A stretch of DNA of 24,874 bases from positions 1-24,874 of the forward strand of contig JAJIRX010000909.1 in the NCBI GenBank assembly GCA_023853785.1, written 5' to 3'. Shown here in pieces: positions 11,217 through 20,071 of this stretch. The stretch's first letter is position 1. Each line of letters opens with the position of its first letter. The DNA comes from Psilocybe azurescens (lineage: Eukaryota > Basidiomycota > Agaricomycetes > Agaricales > Agrocybaceae). The translations under genes and the position numbers were made by a program. The notes below the pieces were generated by a model. It made no database searches. It had not been told where the DNA came from and was given only the letters and a program-made list of their open reading frames with translations.

Positions 11217-11600
11217 TCATTTAATGTGTTGGTCTCCTCCATCATGGACGAAAAGAATCGCATGAGAGCTCCGAGAAATAGACGTGGACGTCTCACATTC
11301 GTAAACCAACACTTTGTCCTAGCATTGTTAAGTGCAAACAAACAAGGGACATAGTACCTTCGTGTACGTTTCTTCTTTCCTTCCTTCCATTGACCAAGTA
11401 TGTTTCCCGTCAACCCGCGGAAATGCTGGAGAGGATGGTGTAAGAATAAAAACTACATCGTTGCGCGATAGGAAGGAGTAACTTATCAAGGAGCAAAGGA
11501 CAAACTGCCGAGGTAGGTGTTTGAAGCTATGTAAGGCAATCCTCTTCCCGCAACTGAGCTCAATAGGCCAGAAAGCGATCCGGGCGAATTCGAATCCCAG
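11217..11600 (-). CDS. Possible terminal exons of an unidentified gene
   Basis: A minus-strand frame open from about 11600 reads SRNDVVFILTPSSPAFPRVD and later SMEGRKEETYTK up to a donor at 11357. After a 39-nt intron (gtacta...aatgctag, 11319-11357, with cttaac as a branch site) it continues DKVLVYECETSTSISRSSHA and stops at TGA 11217-11219. Composition in the last 60 residues is natural for a soluble protein. A second frame over the same DNA is also open, so I cannot exclude chance. No start, no family and no upstream exon could be fixed. Confidence 0.2.
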
Positions 11601-13390
11601 ACGACAAAATTAAACCAGAATGTCGGCTCGCAGAAGCATTAAACGAAGTGAGGCACCCTAGAGCATGGCCGATCAGAACTCTGAAGTTCGAAATTGACAA
11701 ATAGATGGGGCAAATATTGAAGATGTCGGACGCTGCACCCGTCGTTGAGAGAAATGAAAAGGATATGCGTGACCCTGACGACAAGGAAGGAGAAGTCTCA
11801 CACGCAGGGTGGAGTGGTCTTAAAGCCAAAACAAAGTACTTTAATCCTTATAATTAGCACCTATTAGCACTCAAAGACAGCCTCAGAGACGATCAAATAC
11901 CTAATGTGGTCATACCTCCTTGTAAATGTAATCCTGATAGAGGCAAAGCTAAGACGGAGAAATAGAAGCACCAACGGAGCTCCTGTTGGGGAAGAGGTTT
12001 GAAGTTAGTCCCCCAATTTGCCTCCCTTCCGCGGCAGCAAATATTGAACGCTTGCAGTCATACTTGGCATGGGTATAGTGCTGCACAAGATTTTTCTGCA
12101 AGTGATCGCTGGAGGAACATGCTCCAACGCTGCAACTACACGCGGGAGCAGTTAACAGACAGATACACGTATTTTGCAAACACATGCCGAGGAACGAAAG
12201 AACATTTGGGGGAAGATTACAAATTTTTATATTTAAAACGATCGAGGACGAATTAAATCGCTTGTGATACAAAGGTCAGAAAGAAGGGAAAATCGGAGGA
12301 ATCAAGATGTGGAGGAAATAAGATCGAAGGGACTTACAAGACAGAGGGCCAGGAACTTCAATCGCTAAAACAACAAAAATAACGTTGATCGGATATGATA
12401 ACGGTCGATCTCGATTTGCACCGTATATCTTGAGCAGATTAAAGGGTCGAGCAAGGTAATACGTACTTGAAGAGGGTGAAAGAAGAGAGAGAGAGACTGC
12501 TAGAGACGCAATCGGAGCCGCAGTCTGCATGCTACAAGGGGGAATATGCCGGATTGTACCGATGACTATCCATAGAAGCTTGCATGGGCCAGCCAGAAAG
12601 ACAGGCCTGGGTAAACGACGAGAGATTGGCCATGCTGCAATAGATGCCGACCTTCTCAAGAGTAAGACGGACACAGATGTTATCGGGAGTAAAAGGAATA
12701 CGAAAAAGGGTTCAAATTGAAGCAAGCTACACACCCAGAAATATCAAAGCTGTAGCGCAAGACCATACTCCAAAAGAATCCGTGGAGGAGAGTAAACAGC
12801 GCTTCATCGGACCATAGCTCATTAACACCCTGCCTCGCGTTGATGCATTAACCGAGGCAGCATAGAAAAAAGGTGTGCCCCACGAGGAAAAACAGCGTAT
12901 GTGTAGGCTCAGAGTTGACACATTAGGCAAATTGAAAGAGATTTTTACGGAAGAGCGGTAGAACATGTGTGTTGGATCCGCAGATAAGTGGACAGGGCTA
13001 TGGACCATAGTGGGATGAAGTTTGAGAATCTCCACATCGGCCCAGCTAGAAACCCACACCATGATCCAATCAACTGGAGGACGCTCTAGGCTCCACCAGC
13101 AGTCCGAGCTGTGAGCCGCTGATGAGCCCAGCTCACGTCCCCAGGTGGGATAGAACCAGTCCACGAGCAAGTATAGCGTTAATTGAAGATGTTCCTCCGG
13201 AGCTGCCCGTCCAGAATCTCCAACCATCATTCCCAGAGATACCAAGAAGAAGAAGAAAGGCAAGCACGAGTGATGTTGAGGGAATACTGCTCTCTTTTCT
13301 GAACAATGAAAACAACCTAGAGTGTAAAAGGGAGGAGAGGAAAGGATAATGAGTGGCATGACAGTGCTAGGTCCTTCCGCCTTTTAAATA
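11601..13390. other. Unresolved region with strong purine/pyrimidine asymmetry
   Basis: Long minus-strand frames lie at 12727-13359 (210 codons, ATG start) and 12276-12734 (152 codons). They are rich in Leu, Ser, Phe and Pro with few acidic or basic residues, because the minus strand is pyrimidine-rich. Good splice signals also occur on the minus strand (donors gtacgt near 12470 and gtaagt near 12340; acceptor ttgttttag near 12365). The minus strand has a TATA-like TATTTAAAAGG near 13381-13390 followed by a CT-rich leader, which favours a minus-strand gene starting near 13359. On the plus strand one frame from about 12455 to 13060 reads like a hydrophilic protein but has five stops, and 13065-13349 is open (EDVPPELPVQNLQPSFPEIP). 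I could not build a coherent gene on either strand. Confidence 0.3.
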
Positions 13391-13487
13391 CCAGAAACGC
13401 CCTTTGCCACAGCGGAACATGCGTTGCATCCCAACTCGTACTTTGGATTTTCCAATTTACTATACTATTTCGACCGATCGTTCACAT

Positions 13488-13700
13488 AACGCATCACAGT
13501 GCCTTGTGAGCTGGACAAATGTGGCTTTCATCACGCATCACAGGCATCTGTGAACTCTACAAACTGTCAAAATATCAAAATTTCCGGCGCTTCGCCCCAT
13601 ATGTAGTAATTTTGTGAGGATTTTTGTCTTAGTCACCTATCATTTTGGGTTGTGAACTTTAGCCCAGTGAAGTATTGGCGTAACGCGTCACAGGGCGTGA
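13488..13700. promoter_or_regulatory. Three TCAC...GTGA palindromes in similar context
   Basis: The motif occurs at about 13494 (TCACAGTGCCTTGTGA), 13538-13553 (TCACAGGCATCTGTGA, a perfect 6-bp inverted repeat with a 4-nt spacer) and 13688-13700 (TCACAGGGCGTGA). All three follow ACGC[AG] and are followed after a few bases by (A/T)(C/G)AAA. They lie upstream of the possible minus-strand gene starting near 13359. This looks like a set of dimeric transcription-factor sites or a decayed short tandem repeat. The binding protein is unknown. Confidence 0.35.
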
Positions 13701-13916
13701 ACGATTGGTCAAAGTATAGTATCTTACTTTTCATAATTCATCCTCCGCGAATATGCTAAACGCTTGTGCTGAACGGTACATCGGCCCGAGCTAAACGCGC
13801 GCTTCTTATCACGTGTACAGCTGCGTCACGAATTGCTCCCAACGTTCACTTAGACATAATGAAGGCCGGTTCTATGAAAACGGTGAACGTTTAAAAATTT
13901 ATTTGAATGTACGTTA

Positions 13917-14838
13917 AGTAAACTCTGCTTGGTGCCGTTTATTAAGCCACGTATTCTTGTTAGCCTTAATGTACTCTAGCAGTGAGTGCCTCCTCACAAA
14001 CTTATTATCCTTAGAAACCTTTCCGTTGAATAAATGGGCTTCATCTCCATTTGAGATTTTAGTGTCCATCCTGGCCAGAAAATCGTTATATTGAGCATTC
14101 AATCAAAAAAATTTATAAAGACCTGTTTGCTGCTTGACCGTGTGTATTTTGTGATATATACTCCTCCCAAGGACTGAAGACAAGAGCTTGGCAGCCTATA
14201 AGCTTAAATAAAACCATTATTTCGAGGAATGGATCCCATAATTGTCAAAAGCTGCCTGTGTAATGTCCTCAGTAGACACAAAAGGTATTTTCCCGTCTTG
14301 TGCAGCAAAAGATATGATCGTGGTCTTTGATACTTGTTGTAAACCTTTGTGCTGAAGTTATCTACAGATATCAGAGTAGAGGACTGTGAGCTTATAACAT
14401 GATGGCATAGCCAGTTGGCTTACCAATGAACCATGCAGGTCTCAGAACAGTTTAGTTCACACCGATTTCGAGTAATTATTGATGGATCACACCAGCTGGG
14501 ATGATAGCATCGTCGGGGCCAATCTGAGTGGCAGACACCAAGACAAATATTTTGACCCCTTCAACACGGTGAGGCCAATGGAATCCTTCATGGGCTTTGT
14601 CCCGTCAATTCTTCCTGGAGGTGCCATAATATACAAACGATCGACTGGGGTGGCGCTGTTTGTGTCGAAGGGATTCTCGAATGTTGCTGCATCAAACTAA
14701 TCGGAGTTTCACAGCGTGGAAAGGCTCGGGTGCTTCACCAGAGCGAAAGGCAATGAGTGCAGGGTAATTTGGTTGACGAAGTAGTTTTGCGAGAGCGAGT
14801 CCCGTCTTTCCTGTTCCTCCAGTGATGAGAGTTGTCAT
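13917..14838 (-). pseudogene. Dead copy of the NmrA/EasG-like oxidoreductase
   Basis: The start (ATG 14838) is clear: TLITGGTGKTGLALAKLL, the GxxGxxG dinucleotide-binding motif, closely matching the intact gene at 15626-16599. After AVK the frame is lost. It then reads D-stop-FDAATFENPF, PVDRLYIMAPPG, SATQIGPDDAIIPAGV, HQ-stop-LLEIGVN-stop-TVLRPAWFI, STEDITQAAF, and the C-terminal block ending KFVRRHSLLEYIKANKNTWL. The intron position after the WFI motif is shared with the intact copy (donor gtaagc near 14431). Several stop codons and at least two or three frame changes make it non-functional. It is a tandem duplicate in the same orientation, about 790 bp beyond the end of the intact gene. 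Confidence 0.85.
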
Positions 14839-15625
14839 GATTGTTAATGAAAGAGACGGCGTTGGATTAAAGCAAGGGGCGTTGGATAATGATACGGTTT
14901 GGCGAATTAGACATGCTGGATTTATACTTTCCTCACCAAAGCAAACGGACATAGCTTTACAGTTTCATTGTTTCACATTTCTTGAGAAAGCAAGTATAGT
15001 TGCTCAAGGGATATGGGTTATATGGGGTAATCTGTCTATCCCGGGTAATTTTATCCATTCAAAGGTTACTCAAACCATATTGCTAGTGTGAAGGTATTAC
15101 CAAGAATGCCACGACCACGTCATTACATGGTATCCAGTCGATATCCGGTAGGCGTATGTGGAAGCTAAGTATGGTTATCTGATAGCCTTCTGTCATCATT
15201 ATCGTTTGTTTCAAAAGCACGCACGCAGACGCGCGCTCTTCAGAAGTGTGCGGTATGGCCCTGTAAGGCCATGTAAGCTGGCCATGTAGTCCAAATGTCT
15301 GGCTGGTCTCGTCAAATGTGGAAACTTCGGACTATGTAGTAACACATTCTTCGCCTGATAATAATAACTCCCACAAAATTTCTAATCTATTTATAGAAAG
15401 CGTTAGTGTTCTTCAAACACTGCTGTATTTAAACGGAGAGGTCGCAATAGTTCGGCAAGGCTCGCATGCTAAGCTTTGCTTTTACACATGCATTTATGCA
15501 GTAAATACTCATAGTTGCTGCGCAGGGTCTTGGAGGAGGCATCAAAATAGTATATACTATTTCATAAGTTCCACTACTAACTGACTTATAACCTCTAGTT
15601 ACTAGTAGTACAGACCATTCGGCGT
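14839..15625. other. Spacer between the tandem oxidoreductase copies
   Basis: No gene supported. It must contain the old promoter of the dead copy and the 3' flank of the intact copy. An open plus-strand frame at 15318-15584 has no recognisable content. A small run of near-repeats of GGCCATGTA occurs at about 15266-15290. Confidence 0.35.
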
Positions 15626-16599
15626 TCATTTGATCCACAAATTCTTGTTATCCTGGAAGTACTTCAAAAGCGTGTGCTTTCCTACAAATTTTCGTCCCTC
15701 CGCAGCGGTTTTAGGATCGTTGAATAAGGCCTCCTCGTGCCCTTCTTCGATACCCCTATCCATCTCTGCAAGTAACTTGGCGTATTCGGGACTCACACCG
15801 AGCTGAGTGTAGAAAGCTGTTTGCTCTTCAACAGTAAACCTTTTATAGTTAATTGTTCGTCCAAGTACGGAAGACGCGATCTTGGCAGCCTAGTAATTGG
15901 TCAGATTCATTCTCATTCATGATACGATCAGTCTCAGGGACTCACATCGGCGTAAGAATGAAGCTCGGGGCCGACGACAAAAATGTCTTTGTTGGGACTT
16001 GGCTCAGCCGTCAAAGCTTCAAACGCGGCTTGTCCTATATCCTCCGTAGATACCCACGGTAAACGCCCATCTTGTGCAGCCGAGAAGACCTCGTTGTTCT
16101 CTTTTATGCTAACGAGGAAACTGGCACCGAAGTTTTCTGCCGAATTTCCAACATGTCAGCTACATGAAGCAGTACGTTTCCAGAGAAACTCACGAATGAA
16201 CCACGTCGGTCTCAAGACCACATAATCCACGCCCTTGTCAAGGAGATACTGGTGAACCACGCTTGCTGGGATAACAGAGTTTGTCTGGGGCTCGAATACT
16301 GTAGCAGACAGCAAGACAAATCTTTTGACTCCTTTGGAGACAGCGAGATCGATGAAAGATATGAGAACCGATGAATCTGCACTTCCGGGTGGTCCTACGA
16401 TATACACCCGGTCGATAGAGCTATCGCTCAAGGCATTTTCGTATGTCTTTGAATCAAACCAATCAAACTTGACGGCTTTGAATGGCTTAGGAGCTTCACC
16501 GGAACGAGAGGCAATGACAACAGGACGGTTTGCGCCTTGAAGAAGTTTTGCAAGTGAGAGACCCGACCTCCCTGTTCCTCCTGTGATCAGTGTTGTCAT
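15626..16599 (-). CDS. NAD(P)-binding NmrA/EasG-like oxidoreductase, intact
   Basis: Three exons: 16599-16194, 16136-15946 and 15889-15626, with introns of 57 and 56 nt, encode 286 residues without any stop or frame problem. The N-terminus has the Rossmann motif (TLITGGTGRSGLSLAKLL). Further landmarks are FDWFDSKTYENAL, DRVYIVGPPG, RFVLLSA, VLRPTWFI, WVSTEDIGQAAFEAL and a C-terminal helical region ending KYFQDNKNLWIK. Layout and length match the atypical short-chain dehydrogenases that include NmrA and the festuclavine dehydrogenase EasG family. The classical YxxxK dyad of other SDRs is not seen, as is usual in this subfamily. Members bind NAD(P)H as redox sensors or reduce small substrates. 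There is no ergot-type cluster here, so the substrate is unknown. A TATA box lies about 80 bp upstream. Confidence 0.9.
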
Positions 16600-16680
16600 T
16601 ATTGGCTAAGCAATTCGGTACGATGTTTCAGAAGCTGCTGTGAGATGGATGGTATTGTTGGGCGTCGACTTTGAGCTGAC

Positions 16681-16687
16681 TATATAG
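16681..16687 (-). promoter_or_regulatory. TATA box of the NmrA/EasG-like gene
   Basis: TATATA in the context GGCTATATAGTC on the minus strand, about 80 bp before the ATG at 16599. The leader between is C/A-rich (CCATCCATCTCACAGCAG), typical of a fungal 5' UTR. Confidence 0.5.
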
Positions 16688-16699
16688 CCTTTCACGCAT

Positions 16700-17540
16700 T
16701 AGTCACAAGCTCACCCTCGATCCACCATGTTCACAATACATAGGTGCCTTACCAATAGTATTACAGAGCAGCGCCCCAAAATGATCTTATCCGCAAACGT
16801 CTTATATTCGCGGTAAGTAATGTAATCCGTGTACTTACACATCGCTCTGCTTAATCAGTTACAGTAATCAGAGCTATGAAACAGCATCAAGCGCGTGGGT
16901 AAGATGATGGATGATGATTATAACTGCAAAATCGAAATTCCAACGCTTAAGTTTATAGATTGTGTTGGAAGCAAATCAGAAGCACGTAAATATGTCAAAA
17001 CGGAAGCGCCAATCCGGACATACATCCGCTGATCAGGCGTTTAGTGTCACTCGGATCCGAAATGCCCGGGTGCGACATGATTAATCACGATCATTACAGT
17101 ACAAGTCGCGATGTATAATTTGAGTAAGAGGTGATCTCAAAGGACAGTGACTCGGAGATGGATCTTTCTTATGCCTGCGCTATAGATTGTTTGCACAGTC
17201 CCATGCATTCTCCTTAATTTCTAATAGGTCATTAGGAATACCGCCAGGAAGCGCTAGTTTAAGTAATGAGGTAAAGAAATTACTTTGCTTTCGCTCCCGG
17301 CGCACAGAACAAGCGCCCATCCACCTTTCGAAGGATTGAGCAGCTGGATACTGTTATGAAAGATACACACAGAAATAAAGTAAGGTTTGTATTGAACAGT
17401 CCGGATTCATTCGGTGATCGATATATGAAAGGACAGCTCATGTATGGGGTAGGATATCATGATCCAGGAAAGAATCTCGCGAAGAGATAACAAGGAGGGC
17501 TAGAAATTTGGACTGGGGAGTATATGTATAGAAAAGAAAA
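16700..17540. other. Intergenic stretch, little visible
   Basis: No complete gene. On the minus strand a short frame ending at TAA 17280-17282 reads CSILRKVDGRLFCAPGAKAK and could be the last exon of the small gene starting at 17799, after an acceptor near 17346-17353. Nothing else stands out. Confidence 0.25.
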
Positions 17541-17548
17541 TATCATAC

Positions 17549-17799
17549 CAAGTCTTGTTTGAATTGACCCAGAGAACCTTGACTGCATGGTGAAAAGGTT
17601 TGGAAGATGGACCATGAATTGCGCGACCCTTGGCGAGGACCTGTTTAGCGGGCTTTGGAACGAACACCGCATTCAAACTTCGAATACAGCAAGGAGGACT
17701 TCTAGAGATAATCCGTAAGATTGGAGTCACGCTCTGCAAAAGTTAGTCGCACTGATCGTAACGGATCCAATTACCTGTAAACTCCTCAGGAGTCGGCAT
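17549..17799 (-). CDS. Probable start of a small spliced gene, frame unresolved
   Basis: ATG 17799 begins a 25-nt exon (MPTPEEFT plus one base) that ends at a gtaatt donor. A 41-nt intron with a gactaac branch site (17734-17774) follows. Exon 2 runs from 17733 to a gtatga donor at 17548. Splicing leads into a frame that stops after ten codons (TAG), yet the neighbouring frame is open throughout and reads like protein (FVPKPAKQVLAKGRAIHGPS, then HHAVKVLWVNSNKTW). Either a base is missing in exon 1 or a different start is used. A TATA box 72-78 bp upstream supports a real transcription unit. I do not recognise the product. Confidence 0.35.
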
Positions 17800-17870
17800 G
17801 CACTCGATTTCACGTCCGGCGTTAACAACTGTTTCGGAGCTTCAGTGAATAGGAAAGGCCCTATGGTGGT

Positions 17871-17877
17871 TTTTATA
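17871..17877 (-). promoter_or_regulatory. TATA box before the small gene at 17799
   Basis: TATAAAA on the minus strand, 72-78 bp before the ATG at 17799. The spacing is similar to that of FKBP12 and the NmrA/EasG-like gene. Confidence 0.45.
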
Positions 17878-17891
17878 TCATTGACGTTAAG

Positions 17892-18360
17892 GTGTTGCCG
17901 ATTCCGAAGATACCTGAAGAGAGGGAACAATATTTAGAAGGTAGGGCCCGGGGGAAGTCAATCTTGAGAACAGTTTACGTCTTTAATTGTGTCATGCAGT
18001 CTGCGAGGCAAGTTGGGGCCAAATTCAGTATTCACGTTCGTCCAGTAGAGGAGGGTGCCCTTAACATCGAATACCACCTTTATGCGCTGGAAACGAAACC
18101 TGTTTGTGCTGTCATTTGGTATTCGTCGACCCGGGTCTCAGGATTGGAAGGTTGTTGAAGGTCGCGAGCTATCTACGAGTCGTGCAAGCCACGTTCATAG
18201 AGTCAGATTCTGATGCCAACTTCAAGTCATATCTCCAGATATCGAACACTACAGGAACCGCGTCCAGGCATTAAATCTTTCTATGCAACAAGCCCTGTGG
18301 GTAACAATGACCCATTTTTTGACTGAGTTGTCAATTTCTTAGCCTCCATCTTGATCACGG
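17892..18360. other. Coding-like fragments on both strands
   Basis: On the plus strand the frame ending at TAG near 18355 reads SPDIEHYRNRVQALNLSM then QQALWVTMTHF, in the style of the region after the F-box in fungal F-box/LRR proteins. Just upstream another plus frame is open for 88 codons (17892-18158). On the minus strand the same DNA has VVFDVKGTLLYWTNVNTEFG up to a TGA near 17961. Only one strand can be right at each place. I take this as the remains of at least one decayed gene without assigning it. Confidence 0.25.
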
Positions 18361-18647
18361 GCGGCGTGTACTGGGGGTGACTCGTGTTTGCTACATAACT
18401 GAGGCAATGAACGTAAGGGTTCTAAACTTTCCCATATATCATGGTACATAAACCACGAGTAAACAAGCTTTCTGAAGTGTAGGCTCACGATACGGTATTT
18501 GAAGGTGCTACATATAGTGTATAGTAATATTGCGTAAGTTTTTTGTATTATCTGCGAGCCTTAGGACCGTTTATTAAGTCAATGACCAGCTATGAGACGA
18601 GGCTCACATTCTGAGTGGTTGTGGACAATACTGTCGATTCAATTGTT

Positions 18648-19433
18648 TCAATTGATTGATTGGTGGTGGGTAATTGCAAGAAAGGGCGGTACATATATGG
18701 GAAAATGCGTTAGTTGCGGAAAATACGTATCCACGAAGTGCGCATAGCTATGGTGACTGGTAATGGAAAGGGCTCGGACTTGAGGATATATGCAACCAGT
18801 GAAGGTGTTCATGATCATGGTTATTGAGACATTGAAGAAATCAAATTGAACAGTGTGAGGATTTGGAAGGATACTCATGCGTCGTGCGACCTCTACAAGC
18901 ACCGTTTCAGCCGAGTAAGGGACAAAATCACGTCCAACACACTGAGGAGAGCCAGATAGTTATCGGAGTCCACGTTAGAATCTCCTATGAAAAAGCATTT
19001 GCGACCTACTTTACATATTCCGCAAGACTTGGATTTCGTACCGTGACAATTTCGAACTGCCTTATGAGCTCAAGAGAATACTTCATGGTTCTAACGCTGG
19101 AACGAGAACGCGACACACTAATTAGAGCCTGATTTGACATAAGAAGACCCTTTGAGGCCACCATCTCATCGAATACTTCGATGCATTGCCAGAGATATCT
19201 AAGGAAATCACGACGCAGAGAGCGGCACGTCTGTGAGAGCCCGAACAAAGTTAGACATCGAGTTCGAAGAGCTTTGGTGTCGATTTATCGTCCGATGTCG
19301 AGACTTGGCTGGCAGGGAAAATGAGATACGATTTCGAGATATATCTCGTCCAGTAGGGCAGGAAATCCGTCTGAATTGAGCACTCCCCCTTTGCAAGAAT
19401 TCGTTCGTTTTCAATAATCTCTGCGTGGTTCAA
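18648..19433 (-). pseudogene. Disrupted F-box protein gene
   Basis: F-box proteins bring substrates to SCF ubiquitin ligases. From ATG 19433 the frame reads MNHAEIIENERILAKG. A frame change in the five-base C-run at 19385-19389 leads into FPALLDEIYLEIVSHFP, an F-box helix. A TAA follows after SLDIGR. The same frame then continues TKALRTRCLTLFGLSQTCRS, YLWQCIEVFDEM and LIRQFEIVTVRNPSLAEY up to a gtaaag donor. A 73-nt intron (18942-19014, ending ctcctcag) joins in frame to FVPYSAETVLVEVARRMSIL, then PNPHTVQFDFFNVS and YPQVRALSITSHHSY, ending at TGA 18648-18650. Motif order fits a large agaricomycete F-box family whose members are usually longer, so this copy also seems truncated. With one stop and one homopolymer break it may be a recent pseudogene or partly an assembly error. 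Confidence 0.65.
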
Positions 19434-20071
19434 TCGCGTCCTGTTTTATGTTTTATCTCTATCTGTTGCTCGCGTTGACTCCGCGCGTTAGAGACAAAGC
19501 GTAAGGAGTCTAGTAGAGGAATGTAATGTCGAAGGAAGAAAGGGAAGAGCCAAAGAATGAGTCACGCCTAAGTTGAACTTTCGGGCCTGAAGGCCGTCCG
19601 CATTTCAGCCAAGTCCCCACGATCAGGTGTGCTCAGTAGTACTAGAGCTATTTTATCCTGAATCCATTCTCAACTTTATTTGATAGCGCAGTACTGAATT
19701 CCTAATCGTAGAGGATGAAATATAGATTTATAAAGGCAATTATATACATATTGCCCCATGGTAAGCACTTCACTGACTGGTTAATACCACTATGTTACTG
19801 TTAAGGCAGTCATATCTATGAGTGATTTCTCAATTGATATCAATAAGTAAAGCTTATATATTAAGTTTCTGAGCCATGGGATGCCTGGGTCCTCATATGT
19901 ATACCCATCTTCCCCAGATCTACACTACATTTACACTTAATCTGTGTTACCTATACATTTTCTTCTTTTTCTGAGCACATTAATATCACCTTCTAAGGCT
20001 ACTCACTTATACGCTTCTTAACTTCTTACCTCCACCATACGCAAATTTCCCACGGTTAATCCCAACGCAAT
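19434..20071. other. Spacer and probable 5' UTR of the LINE
   Basis: No gene seen. From about 19905 the plus strand turns C/T/A-rich and G-poor (ACACTACATTTACACTTAAT and similar), like the element's coding strand downstream, so the 5' UTR probably starts around there. No target-site duplication could be identified because the 3' end lies outside the window. Confidence 0.4.
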
